This document shows, in pieces, positions 50,926 to 60,389 of a stretch of DNA of 64,000 bases (positions are counted from its first letter, which is position 1; each line of letters begins with the position of its first letter). A model generated the notes under the pieces. The model searched no databases and was not told the origin of the DNA. It saw only the letters and a program-made list of their open reading frames with translations. Origin of the DNA: Flavobacterium sp. 11 (lineage in GTDB: Bacteria; Bacteroidota; Bacteroidia; Flavobacteriales; Flavobacteriaceae); NCBI RefSeq assembly GCF_002754315.1, contig NZ_PEFE01000001.1, positions 2,666,001 to 2,730,000 of the forward strand, written 5' to 3'. The translations under genes and the position numbers were made by a program.

Positions 50926-53900
50926 TTATTTGTTTGTGAAATAATTGTATTCAATAATCGCTTGGTTGTATGCATTTAGATTGTCTAAATAGTTTTTTCG
51001 TATTTCGATGGCTTGACTTAAATACAATGAAAAATCGGCATAACTTATTTCTCCTGCTCGATAGGATTGATTCGCGGCTTTTATGATTTCGTCAGCTTGT
51101 TGTAAGCCTGAAATTTCGTAAAATTGCAAACCTGACACACTTTTTTCAACTTCGGTTTGACGTTGTGCTAAAGAAGATTTAAGTATTTGTGTTTGATATT
51201 GCAATTGTTGTTCTTGTACTTCTTTTTCGGTTTTGGCGGCTTTTATTTTATTGCGATTGGCACCACTTCCAAATATTGGAAATGATGTTGCAAATGAGAA
51301 ACCAGTATATGGATCGGCTACGCCATATAATTTTTGTGAAAAAACACGACCGGAAAATTCAGGTAAGCGATTGCTTTTTTGGATTGCAATTTCACTATTG
51401 GCAATCGACACATTTTGTTGCAATAACAGAAGACTGGGATGGTTTTCTGTTGAATTTTGCAAACCATATTCTAACTTTTCTAATGATTTTGAAAGCGGTA
51501 AAATGGCTTCCGAACTATTCAATAACTGCATTAGTGCCTGTTGCTGTACAATCATTTCTTTTTGAAGTTGAATGATATTTGTTTCAATTTCTTTCAACTT
51601 TACATTTGCTGAAATTTTTTCAATACCAGCACTTTCTCCTGTTTTAACTTTTATAATTGTGGTCTTTAGTAAACCAATATAGATACTGTCCAGTCGCTGA
51701 TACAAAGCTGTTTTATCTTGTAAATACCATAATTGGTAATAAACAGAACGGATATTTTTTTTCAGCTCTGTATTGATTACTTCCTTGTTGAACTCATAGT
51801 ATTTGGTTTGCTCTCGATAGTAATTCTTCTTGGCTTGGTTTACTTGAGGCATATAGAAGCTCTGCTGTAAACCAATTTTCCAAATACCTGTTTTATCCGA
51901 AGGGCGCAAATCTTCATTTTCCACAAAGATGCCAGTTTTGGGAAACTCCTTGTTTCCTTTTATCAAAAGTTGATTTTTTGAGATTTGGGACTGATTGATA
52001 TTGTATTGCAAATTATCCTTTAAGCCTAAATTCAAAACTTCATCAATAGTTTTTCGAGATTGCGCCTGACTGGTGTTAAAAGATAAAAATAATCCAATAA
52101 CTAAAATTGTTACGATTGATTTCACTTTTGGTTTTCTTTTTAATTTAATTTTTGTATTGAATATGATATACAACAAAGGCAATACAAATAAGGTTAAAAA
52201 TGTAGCAGACAGTAAGCCGCCAATAACTACTGTTGCTAGTGGTTTTTGAACCTCTGCGCCCGCACTATGCGATAACGCCATTGGTAAAAATCCTAATGAG
52301 GCAACAGTTGCTGTCATTAATACTGGGCGTAGTCTGATTTTTGTTCCTTCAATTACCCGTTTTATAACATCATCCCAACCTTCTTTTTCGAGTTGGTTAA
52401 ATGTTCCTACTAATACAATTCCATTTAATACTGCTACACCAAACAATGCAATAAAACCAATTCCTGCTGAAATACTAAATGGCATTCCACGAAGTAGTAA
52501 TGCAAATACGCCACCAATTGCACTCATTGGTATTGCGGAAAATATTAAACTGGCTTGTTTCATAGAATTGAATGTGAAATACAAAAGCATAAAAATTAAT
52601 AATAAGGAAATAGGAACGGCAATCATCAATCGATTAGATGCTTTTTGTAAGTTCTCAAATGTACCTCCATAGGTAAAGTAATAGCCAGATGGCAATTTTA
52701 CTTTTGTAGCTAACTTATCTTGAATTTCTTTTACCACACTCTGAACATCTCTATCTTGTATGTTAAAACCTATTACAATTCTACGTTTTCCAGATTCTCT
52801 ACTGATTTGTGCTGGACCTAATTTAAAATCTACTTTTGCAACTTGAGACAATGGTATTTGATTGCCAGTAGGTGTAGGTATCAATAAATTATTCACATCA
52901 TCAATACTTCTTCTTGACGTACTGTCTAATCGCACCACTAAATCAAATTTTCGCTCATTTTCGTAGACTACACCTGCTGCTTTTCCTGCAAAAGCAGTAC
53001 TTACGATACTGTTTATGTCTTCGACATTTAGACCATAATTGGCAATTCGCAAACGGTCATATTCTATATTGATTTGTGGTAATCCATCCACTTGCTCTAC
53101 TTGTGGAGAAGAAACGCCTTTTACGTTTGTTATTACACTTTCCACTTTTTTGGCATATACGGAAAGGCTATCCAAGTTTTCGCCAAATATTTTTATAGCT
53201 ACATCTTGTTTGATTCCAGTCATCAGTTCATTAAAACGCATTTGAATAGGTTGACTTTTTTCGATAAAAACACCGGGTATTACCCTTAATTTTTCTTCTA
53301 TTGCATCACCCAATTCTTCATACGATCTCCCGGATTTCCATTCGCTTTGCGGTTTTAGAATAATCATCATATCTGTTGCTCCAGGAGGCATTGGGTCGGT
53401 AGGTACTTCACCAGCACCCGTTTTTCCAACTACAATTTTTACTTCGTCAAATTGCTTGGCGATTCTTGCGCCTTGCATCGAGGTTTCAATACTTTGGGAT
53501 AAAGAAGTTTCGATAGGCATTTTAAATTCAAATGCATAATCTCCTTCGGCTAATGTGGGAATAAATTCGCCCCCCATTTTACTAAAAACAAAAATTGTTA
53601 CTAAAAATAATATTATAGTAATTCCTACTACTTTATATTTTATTTGTATTACTTTTTCCAAAAGAGGTTCATAGATTTTATATAAAAAACCCATCATTTT
53701 ATCTGAAATGTTTTTTTTATGACTGATCTTTTTGGGTAAAAATAAAGCACACATCATGGGGATATAAGTAATAGAAAGTACTAATGCGCCTAATATGGCA
53801 AAACCAACGGTTTTTGCCATAGGACTAAACATTTTGCCCTCAATACCTACTAATGTAAGGATTGGAATGTAAACGATCAGTATTATAATTTCACCAAAAG

Positions 53901-55308
53901 CAGCACTCTGACGAATTTTTGATGAAGAAGTAAAAACTTCTTCATCCATTTCTGATTGTGTAAATGTTAAATTATTTGTTTTTACTATTTTATCAGAGGT
54001 GTCAAAATTATTATTTAGATTTTGGATTCTTAATTTTCCTTTTATCATTAAATGATGTATTGTAGCCTCTACTATAATGACGGCACCATCTACAATTAAA
54101 CCAAAATCTATAGCTCCTAAACTCATTAGATTTGCACTTACTCCAAAAATTTTCATCAATCCTAAAGCAAACAACATAGAAAGTGGTATAGCCGATGCTA
54201 CAATAAGTCCCGCACGAAGGTTCCCCAGGAATAAAACCAATACAAAAATCACGATTAATGCTCCTTCAATCAGGTTTTTTTCAACGGTAGAAATGGCACG
54301 GTTTACAAAGTTGCTTCGGTCAATAAATGGTTCAACTACAACATCATTTGGTAATGATTTTTGTATGATTAGCATTTTGTCTTTTATCCTTTGTACCACT
54401 TCATTACTGTTCGCACCTTTAAGCATCATCACAATACCACCAACAGCATCTACTTTTCCGTTAAAGGTCATTGCTCCATAACGTACTGCATTACCAAACT
54501 TTACATCGGCAACATCTTTTATAAAAATTGGAACACTGTTGGGGTTGCTCTTCACAACGATATTTTTTACATCTTCCAAGGAAGTAACCAGACCAACTCC
54601 ACGAATGAAGTAAGCACTTGGTTTTTTGTCAATGTATGCACCTCCTGTATTTTGATTGTTTTTCTCCAAAGCACTAAAAATATCAGGAATTGTTACTCCC
54701 ATCGCTTTTAATCGATTTGGATTCACGCCAACTTCATATTGTTTCAATTTACCCCCAAAACTATTTATTTCTGCAATACCGGGCGTTCCGTTGAGTTGTC
54801 TTGCTACTATCCAGTCTTGCATAGAACGCAAGTCCATCGCAGAATATTTATTTTCACTTCCTTTTTTTGGATGTAAAATATATTGATACACTTCACCAAG
54901 TCCTGTACTTACTGGACCTAACTCAGGTCTTCCAATACCTTCAGGTATTTGGCTAATAGCTTCTTTAAGTCTTTCACTGATGAGTTGTCGGGCAAAATAA
55001 ATATTGACATCATCATCAAAAACGACTGTGATTACCGATAAACCAAAGCGAGAAATACTTCGGGTTTCTACTAAATCGGGAAGATTTGCTATGCTTTGTT
55101 CAATTGGAAAAGTTACTAATTGTTCGACTTCCTGCCCTGCCAAAGTGGGGCAAAGCGTAATAATTTGAACCTGATTATTTGTGATATCCGGCACGGCATC
55201 AATGGGTAATTTGGATGCACTCCAAACTCCCCAAATGATGAGAAATAAAGTCATCAAACCAATGATGAATTTATTATTTATACTAAAATGAATGATTTTG
55301 TCTAACAC
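50926..55308 (-). CDS. czcA: CzcA-type RND metal pump fused to a TolC-family channel
   Basis: 1460 residues. The RND pump covers about 1-1045 and has the heavy-metal typing motif DFGLIVDGAVIIVEA in TM4, matching the Co/Zn/Cd or Ni (HME1-like) group. Periplasmic loops (FIDRSNFVNRA, GGEFIPTLAEGDY) are complete. After TM12 and a basic linker (KLKRKPKVK) comes a signal-like segment (SIVTILVIGLFLSFNTSQAQ), then a TolC-family domain (about 1075-1460). This pump-channel fusion is known in Bacteroidota and needs the linker or processing to place TolC in the outer membrane. It exports divalent metals with the adjacent CzcB. Confidence 0.94.
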   Translation of the reverse strand: MLDKIIHFSINNKFIIGLMTLFLIIWGVWSASKLPIDAVPDITNNQVQIITLCPTLAGQEVEQLVTFPIEQSIANLPDLVETRSISRFGLSVITVVFDDDVNIYFARQLISERLKEAISQIPEGIGRPELGPVSTGLGEVYQYILHPKKGSENKYSAMDLRSMQDWIVARQLNGTPGIAEINSFGGKLKQYEVGVNPNRLKAMGVTIPDIFSALEKNNQNTGGAYIDKKPSAYFIRGVGLVTSLEDVKNIVVKSNPNSVPIFIKDVADVKFGNAVRYGAMTFNGKVDAVGGIVMMLKGANSNEVVQRIKDKMLIIQKSLPNDVVVEPFIDRSNFVNRAISTVEKNLIEGALIVIFVLVLFLGNLRAGLIVASAIPLSMLFALGLMKIFGVSANLMSLGAIDFGLIVDGAVIIVEATIHHLMIKGKLRIQNLNNNFDTSDKIVKTNNLTFTQSEMDEEVFTSSSKIRQSAAFGEIIILIVYIPILTLVGIEGKMFSPMAKTVGFAILGALVLSITYIPMMCALFLPKKISHKKNISDKMMGFLYKIYEPLLEKVIQIKYKVVGITIILFLVTIFVFSKMGGEFIPTLAEGDYAFEFKMPIETSLSQSIETSMQGARIAKQFDEVKIVVGKTGAGEVPTDPMPPGATDMMIILKPQSEWKSGRSYEELGDAIEEKLRVIPGVFIEKSQPIQMRFNELMTGIKQDVAIKIFGENLDSLSVYAKKVESVITNVKGVSSPQVEQVDGLPQINIEYDRLRIANYGLNVEDINSIVSTAFAGKAAGVVYENERKFDLVVRLDSTSRRSIDDVNNLLIPTPTGNQIPLSQVAKVDFKLGPAQISRESGKRRIVIGFNIQDRDVQSVVKEIQDKLATKVKLPSGYYFTYGGTFENLQKASNRLMIAVPISLLLIFMLLYFTFNSMKQASLIFSAIPMSAIGGVFALLLRGMPFSISAGIGFIALFGVAVLNGIVLVGTFNQLEKEGWDDVIKRVIEGTKIRLRPVLMTATVASLGFLPMALSHSAGAEVQKPLATVVIGGLLSATFLTLFVLPLLYIIFNTKIKLKRKPKVKSIVTILVIGLFLSFNTSQAQSRKTIDEVLNLGLKDNLQYNINQSQISKNQLLIKGNKEFPKTGIFVENEDLRPSDKTGIWKIGLQQSFYMPQVNQAKKNYYREQTKYYEFNKEVINTELKKNIRSVYYQLWYLQDKTALYQRLDSIYIGLLKTTIIKVKTGESAGIEKISANVKLKEIETNIIQLQKEMIVQQQALMQLLNSSEAILPLSKSLEKLEYGLQNSTENHPSLLLLQQNVSIANSEIAIQKSNRLPEFSGRVFSQKLYGVADPYTGFSFATSFPIFGSGANRNKIKAAKTEKEVQEQQLQYQTQILKSSLAQRQTEVEKSVSGLQFYEISGLQQADEIIKAANQSYRAGEISYADFSLYLSQAIEIRKNYLDNLNAYNQAIIEYNYFTNK

Positions 55309-55457
55309 TATTGAAAATAATTAATGTTTAATAATTGATTTTTGATTTACAGTAATTGATAGAATCAAATACAGTAAGCTGAATAATGGTAAACAATAGT
55401 GTGATTAATGCACAAGACATTAATCGCTATTCATTTAAACATTAATCAAAAAAAAAA

Positions 55458-55778
55458 TTAAGCATTAATTTGAGGCGGTTGCCAGATACTTCCGAAGAAA
55501 TTGGAAGTAAGAATTGATTTGTAGTTTGGTAGTTTCTTGTCAATTATGTTTTTGACGGCAATAAAATTGAAATTGAACATTGTACTATTGTAGGCGAAAC
55601 CTTGGCAACCACAACAGTTACAAACGCATAAAGGAGAACAAGCTTCTTTTTCTTGGTGCTGTTTTGAGCTATTGGTTATAGTGACTTTTTCAGATGAAAC
55701 ACCTTGTTCCTTGTCTGCGCAAGGCATACAGGAAAGAACTACGATGATAATTGACAATATGATGTTTGCAAATTTCAA
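55458..55778 (-). CDS. Small secreted Cys-rich protein, DUF6660-like (C)
   Basis: 106 residues with a TTG start at 55778 (no ATG is available before the signal peptide; the paralogue at 56414 starts the same way). Signal-like N-terminus FANIILSIIIVVLSCMPCAD, then a Cys cluster (CSPLCVCNCCGCQG) and the tail TSNFFGSIWQPPQI. The cysteines are probably metal ligands. It lies 150 bp upstream of czcA on the same strand. A TATTTTTA element lies a few bases upstream, so the mRNA would be almost leaderless. Confidence 0.8.
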   Translation of the reverse strand: MKFANIILSIIIVVLSCMPCADKEQGVSSEKVTITNSSKQHQEKEACSPLCVCNCCGCQGFAYNSTMFNFNFIAVKNIIDKKLPNYKSILTSNFFGSIWQPPQINA

Positions 55779-55836
55779 GGCTGTAAAAATAAGATTTTTA
55801 TTTTTATAATTAATAATTATTTATAATGATTATTAA

Positions 55837-56004
55837 TTATTTGTAATATTTATTGTAGTAGTACCAATATTTTGCAGCAACTCCCAATAACAAAAGCAAC
55901 AAAACGAGTATTATCATTATAGTACGAATAACAGTATATACCGTTATTGGCTTTTTGGATTTAGGTTTAGGGTTGTTCGGTCTTTTTGTTTTTTGCTTTG
56001 CCAT
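55837..56004 (-). CDS. 55-residue single-TM protein, unrecognised
   Basis: Starts at ATG 56004 (a longer frame to 56124 overlaps the end of the neighbouring gene without signal features). A basic, proline-rich N-terminus (KQKTKRPNNPKPKSKKP) is followed by one TM helix (IRTIMIILVLLLLLLGVAA) and a tyrosine/lysine-rich tail (YWYYYNKYYK). It sits between two DUF6660-like Cys-rich genes. Function unknown. Confidence 0.6.
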   Translation of the reverse strand: MAKQKTKRPNNPKPKSKKPITVYTVIRTIMIILVLLLLLLGVAAKYWYYYNKYYK

Positions 56005-56096
56005 TATTATATCTATAACTGTAATTAATTTAAATAAAGAAAACTTTGTAACTAACTCTATCCAGTAGAATTGTATTCTTTTAATCATCAAAAAAA

Positions 56097-56414
56097 TTAA
56101 GCAATAATTTGTGGGGGTAGCCAAATACTCCCGAAGAAATTGGAAGTAATAATTGATTTGTATTCAGGAAGATTTTTATCAATTATAGTTTTAACCGAAA
56201 AGATATTATAAGAACAAATAGTGTTGTGAACGTAACCTTGACATCCACAGCAACTACAAACACATAAAGGGGAGCAAATATCTTTATTGTGATGTTGCTT
56301 TGAAGTATTGTTTATAGTCATTTTTTCAAACGATACATCTTGTTCCTTATCTGCACAAGGCATACAGGAAAGAATCAGAATTATAATTGACAATATGGTG
56401 TTTGTAAGTTTCAA
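56097..56414 (-). CDS. Small secreted Cys-rich protein, DUF6660-like (D)
   Basis: 105 residues if started at TTG 56414, which aligns with the start of its paralogue at 55778 (both T-T-G-A-A-A, then a segment reading L/F-x-N-x-I-L-S-I-I). A longer frame from a TTG at 56462 lacks a signal-like start. Signal segment ILSIIILILSCMPCAD, Cys cluster CSPLCVCSCCGCQG, tail TSNFFGSIWLPPQI. It is closely similar to protein C. It is the first gene of the czc-type operon, just behind a promoter. Confidence 0.78.
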   Translation of the reverse strand: MKLTNTILSIIILILSCMPCADKEQDVSFEKMTINNTSKQHHNKDICSPLCVCSCCGCQGYVHNTICSYNIFSVKTIIDKNLPEYKSIITSNFFGSIWLPPQIIA

Positions 56415-56419
56415 GATTG

Positions 56420-56448
56420 CAAAAATAGTTTTTTTTATGCTATTGAAA
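56420..56448 (-). promoter_or_regulatory. Promoter of the DUF6660/czc operon
   Basis: On the minus strand TTTC (-33, 56448-56445), 17-bp spacer, perfect TATTTTTG (-7, 56427-56420), about 5 bp before the proposed TTG start, giving a nearly leaderless transcript. For the divergent di-haem gene, a TAGTTTTG -7 element is at 56490-56497, with no clear -33 element. Confidence 0.55.
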
Positions 56449-56519
56449 ATTAAATGTTTCAAAATATAATATTATTCTAAATATTTTTTTAGTTTTGTCT
56501 AAAAATAAAGTTTATAATA

Positions 56520-57716
56520 ATGAAAAATAAAATTTTACACATACTTATTCTCATGTTGTTATTGATAGGTTTAACATCCTGCGAGACAAGTTATGTAGAT
56601 ATTCCTGCTGATGACGAGTTATTAGACGGAACAATTGATGGGCTTTCCAGTTCACAATTATCTCAATTTTTGCGAGGCGATGCAGCAGTAAATGAGGTTT
56701 TTACCAGAGAAACAGGGTTGGGTTCAACTTTTGTTGGAACCAGTTGTATCAATTGTCACGCTGGGGACGGTAAGGGACATTTGTTTACTACATTGACACG
56801 TTTTGGTCAGGTTGATGAAACTGGAAATCAATTTTTAAATCAAGGCGGACCACAATTGCAAAATAGAGCGTTACCTGGTTTCTTGCCAGAGCAAATCCCT
56901 GTTGGAGCAACGTTTTCTAAATTTACTCCTCCTGCGTTTTCAGGTTTAGGCTTTTTACAAAATGTTACTGACGCCGATTTATTAACAATGGCAGATCCAA
57001 ATGACAGTGATGGGGATGGAATTTCCGGAACAGTAAATTGGATTGTAATTCCCAGTTATTCTATACCATCTTCGGCTTCAATTACAAAAAGCGGAAAGCA
57101 TATTGGGCGATTTGGCAAAAAAGCATCTGCATTTGATTTATTGCATCAATCCGTTAATGCCTACAACCAAGATATGGGGATAACGTCTTTTTTCAGTCCA
57201 AAAGACCATTATTCCAATTTAGAAATTGACCCGGAAGTGGCCACCAATAAAGTAAACGATGTGGTTTTTTATTTGAATGTGTTAAAAGCACCAATTCAAC
57301 GTAATAAAAATGATGAAGTTGTAAATCAAGGCAAGCGAATTTTTAAACAAATTAATTGTACAGGTTGTCATAAACCGGAACTAACCACAGGATATTCATC
57401 AATAAGTCCGCTTTCTTTTAAAACATTTTCACCGTACACCGATTTGCTTTTACATGATATGGGAGCAGGTTTAGATGATGGTTATACGGAAGGAAGTGCC
57501 AAAACTTTCGAATGGAGAACACCCGCACTTTGGGGAATTGGTCTTTCTGAAAACTCACAGGGAGGTAACTTTTTCTTGATGCACGATGGAAGAGCAAGAA
57601 GTATTGAAGAAGCAATAACTATGCACGGTGGGGAAGCAAACAATAGTAAAAATGCTTTTCAAAACCTTTCTGAATCGGATAAAAATGCTTTGCTAAAATT
57701 CATAAAATCATTGTAA
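56520..57716 (+). CDS. Di-haem c-type cytochrome oxidoreductase (thiol-oxidoreductase-like)
   Basis: 398 residues. Lipoprotein signal IGLTSC (Cys21), first haem motif C-I-N-C-H at about 80 (TSCINCHAGDGKG), second C-T-G-C-H at about 281 (NCTGCHKPELTTG), calcium-like loop DPNDSDGDGISG, and a C-terminal cytochrome-like fold (LHDMGAGLDDG, FFLMHDGRARSIEEAI). This matches the di-haem oxidoreductase family often paired with imelysin or iron/copper-uptake genes. It is periplasmic. The next gene, 2 bp downstream, is cut off by the insertion element, so its usual partner is lost. Confidence 0.9.
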   Translation: MKNKILHILILMLLLIGLTSCETSYVDIPADDELLDGTIDGLSSSQLSQFLRGDAAVNEVFTRETGLGSTFVGTSCINCHAGDGKGHLFTTLTRFGQVDETGNQFLNQGGPQLQNRALPGFLPEQIPVGATFSKFTPPAFSGLGFLQNVTDADLLTMADPNDSDGDGISGTVNWIVIPSYSIPSSASITKSGKHIGRFGKKASAFDLLHQSVNAYNQDMGITSFFSPKDHYSNLEIDPEVATNKVNDVVFYLNVLKAPIQRNKNDEVVNQGKRIFKQINCTGCHKPELTTGYSSISPLSFKTFSPYTDLLLHDMGAGLDDGYTEGSAKTFEWRTPALWGIGLSENSQGGNFFLMHDGRARSIEEAITMHGGEANNSKNAFQNLSESDKNALLKFIKSL

Positions 57717-57718
57717 AT

Positions 57719-57817
57719 ATGGACAGAAAACAATTTTTAAAAACATGTGGTTTTGGATGTTTAGTGCAAATTCCAGTGATATTGACCACCCAATTCCAAT
57801 TTAAAGTGAGCACCTGA
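57719..57817 (+). pseudogene. 5' end of a gene truncated by the IS21-type element
   Basis: ATG 57719, 2 bp after the di-haem cytochrome stop, gives M-D-R-K-Q-F-L-K-T-C-G-F-G-C-L…, a basic start running into a hydrophobic, twin-arginine-like or lipoprotein-like signal. After about 20 codons the reading enters the IS terminus (from 57781) and stops at 57815-57817. The rest of the gene is not on the other side of the element. It probably encoded a secreted partner of the di-haem protein. Confidence 0.7.
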
Positions 57818-57926
57818 TTCCAATTCAAAATGACCACCTAATTCCGGAGCAAAATGACCACCTACATTTTACATCAAAAACTACTTTTTTTCATCTGTTA
57901 ATTAGTGTTCAAATATACTTAAAATA

Positions 57927-58664
57927 TTACCCTTTGTTTATTCCTCTTTTCTTTCTCATAGATTCTCCATGTAATTCGAGTCGGTGAGATTGATGTATGA
58001 GTCTATCCAGAATTGCATCAGCTATGGTTTTTTCTCCAATGATGTCATACCAGCCTTGTACCGGGATTTGTGATGTTACAATTATAGAACCATTATTATG
58101 CCTGTCTTCAATGATCTCTAAAAGGGTAATTCTGTTATGACTGTCTAGTGCTTGGAGTCCAAAATCGTCTAATATAATGACATCTTGCCGTTCTATTTTG
58201 GCCAATTCTCGTAGGTAAGAACCATCTGCTTTGGCCATTTTTAATTTAGCAAACAACTTCGAGGTATTAAAATAACTTACTTTAAAACCTTGTATGCAGG
58301 CTTGGTAACCCAATGCGGTACCTAAATAACTTTTACCTACACCGGTACTTCCCGTGATTAAAATGTTTTCGTTTTTCTCTACAAATTCACATTCTGCCAG
58401 ACGCAGTACTACGTTTCGGTCAAGATTACGGGTTTGGTCAAAATTGATACTTTCAATATTTGATTTGTAATGGAATCGGGCATTGGTGATACTGCGCTGA
58501 ATACGACGATTGTGCCTTTCGTCCCATTCGGCATCAATAATCATCGATACAAACTGATCGAGCGTGTAATGGTCTGTTTTTCCGCTTTCAATGGCTGTTT
58601 TAAAAGCATTGAACATGCCATAAAGCTTCATTTGTTTCATTTTTGTTACTGTGGATTCATTCAT
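57927..58664 (-). CDS. istB: IS21 helper ATPase IstB
   Basis: 245 residues, full length. AAA+ ATPase with Walker A GSTGVGKSYLG (about 106-116), Walker B VIILDDFGLQ, and sensor-type segment IIVTSQIPVQGWYD. A DnaA/DnaC-like helicase-loader fold is expected. It selects target DNA and activates IstA. It starts 17 bp after the end of istA. No frameshift, so the element may be active. Confidence 0.95.
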   Translation of the reverse strand: MNESTVTKMKQMKLYGMFNAFKTAIESGKTDHYTLDQFVSMIIDAEWDERHNRRIQRSITNARFHYKSNIESINFDQTRNLDRNVVLRLAECEFVEKNENILITGSTGVGKSYLGTALGYQACIQGFKVSYFNTSKLFAKLKMAKADGSYLRELAKIERQDVIILDDFGLQALDSHNRITLLEIIEDRHNNGSIIVTSQIPVQGWYDIIGEKTIADAILDRLIHQSHRLELHGESMRKKRGINKG

Positions 58665-58681
58665 GATTACTTGGTTTTAAT

Positions 58682-60229
58682 TTAATTATAATACTGTTTT
58701 CCTCTTATGTTACCGTGACTCGGGAGTTCCTGCTCGGGTTCCTGTTCAAAATCAATATGGTCTAGGTTGTTTTCTAAAATATTTTGAATGGTCTTAAAAT
58801 TGTAAATTTTAAAATCAAGTGCCCGCCTGCAGGCATTTATTAATCGCTCTTTCCCTACCTTTTTCTCGAAGCTTAGTATTCCTAAACAACTTTTATAGGC
58901 CTGTTCAGGATGGTTTCTACTTTCGATTATCTGCATAATATATTCTCCTACTGACTCATCAATACTATTAGCCCAATCAATGAAGCGAGCAGCGCTCCAC
59001 TGAGCTACAAATTGATGCGTACTGGCTAAATGTTCCGGGGTGGTGGTATAGACATAAGGTTTGTAATTTCGTGCATGGACAGCTACCCGATTGTATTTGT
59101 GATAGATCTCTACGGTTGATTTGGTATACAATAGTTTCGCTTTTTTCTTTACGTATTGATACGGAACGCTGTAGTAATTTTTGTCTTGACTTAATTGAAC
59201 ATGCCCGTTTTGCATTACTGTTGCAAAGGATTGGTATTTGATTTCAAAACGTTCTTGTGGTAGTGGACGTAGTTTTTGTTTCTCATCTTCTAAAAATAAT
59301 TCCAGGCGAGAATAAGGACGTCCTGTGAGTTTTCTACCATTATGAGAGTCAAGTAAATCCCATACCTGCTGGTTTAGTTCTTCCAGAGAAAAGAATTTAG
59401 TTTCTTTTAGATTTACATAAATCCTTCGGTACAATATCTTGACAGCTCCTTCAACCAATGATTTATCTCTTGGTTTATAAGCCCTGGCAGGCAAGATAGT
59501 AGTTTCGTAATGTTCGGCTAAATCAGCCAAGGTTTCATTAATTGTTGGTTCAAAACGACTGCTTTTTATCACTGCAGATTTTAAATTATCGGGGACAATT
59601 GCCGCAGGAGTGCCTTCAAAAAAACGCATGGCATTTTCTACCGATGTAACAAAATCTTCCTTTTGTTGGCTCATAGAAGCTTCGGCATAGGTGTATTGAC
59701 TGGCTCCCAATATGGCTACAAAAAATTGTACTTCTTTGATTTCTCCCGTGTCTTTATCAATAAGGGAGAGTGTTTTTCCTGCATAATCCACATACATTTT
59801 ATCACCAGCTTTGTGATTCATGTGCATCACTGGATTGACTCGTTTACCCCATGTTTTGTAATGATGACCAAATTGTGAACTCCTGTAACCATCAGGGTTT
59901 ACGGCAATATATTGCTCCCACATATGTTGTACGGTAACACCAACTTTTTTTAGTTCGCGTTCCATTTTAGGAAAAAAATCATGAAGTATCTGCAATTTGG
60001 GACTAATTGATTCCACGGTAGTGTGTGAAAACAAAAGTTCCAGTTCTGCATCTGTTTTTTCATTAATCACTTCAATACTTAATCCTAGGACTTCAAATAA
60101 AGAAATATACTTCTTTACCGTATTCCTAGAAAGGGATAAGTAGCTACTTATAAACAACTTACTCTTGCCGTTACAATAGAATTTAATTGCTTTTCTAATT
60201 TTACTCATGTCTGTTATTTTGTTTGCCAT
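58682..60229 (-). CDS. istA: IS21 transposase IstA
   Basis: 515 residues, full length. An N-terminal HTH (SSYLSLSRNTVKKYISLFEV at about 28-47) precedes the rve-type DDE core. The first Asp is in MYVDYAGKT, the second in AIVPDNLKSAV, and the Glu in KPRDKSLVEGAV. A C-terminal beta-barrel and tail follow. It cuts and joins the IS ends with help from IstB. The promoter would lie in the right-end repeat region. Confidence 0.95.
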   Translation of the reverse strand: MANKITDMSKIRKAIKFYCNGKSKLFISSYLSLSRNTVKKYISLFEVLGLSIEVINEKTDAELELLFSHTTVESISPKLQILHDFFPKMERELKKVGVTVQHMWEQYIAVNPDGYRSSQFGHHYKTWGKRVNPVMHMNHKAGDKMYVDYAGKTLSLIDKDTGEIKEVQFFVAILGASQYTYAEASMSQQKEDFVTSVENAMRFFEGTPAAIVPDNLKSAVIKSSRFEPTINETLADLAEHYETTILPARAYKPRDKSLVEGAVKILYRRIYVNLKETKFFSLEELNQQVWDLLDSHNGRKLTGRPYSRLELFLEDEKQKLRPLPQERFEIKYQSFATVMQNGHVQLSQDKNYYSVPYQYVKKKAKLLYTKSTVEIYHKYNRVAVHARNYKPYVYTTTPEHLASTHQFVAQWSAARFIDWANSIDESVGEYIMQIIESRNHPEQAYKSCLGILSFEKKVGKERLINACRRALDFKIYNFKTIQNILENNLDHIDFEQEPEQELPSHGNIRGKQYYN

Positions 60230-60389
60230 AATCCGTATTTTTTTAACGAATGTATGGTGCTAACAACATGAAAAAGTTAGTAGTTTTTAATGGTCAATTG
60301 TACCCCAAAATCAGGTGGTCAATTTGCACTGGAAAGTGGTGGTCAGTTTGCTCCGAAACTGGTGGTCAATTTACACTGGAATAGGGTGG

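Noticed and set aside
54077-54481. Long plus-strand frame opposite czcA
   Set aside because: Antisense shadow inside a certain coding region with no signal of its own.
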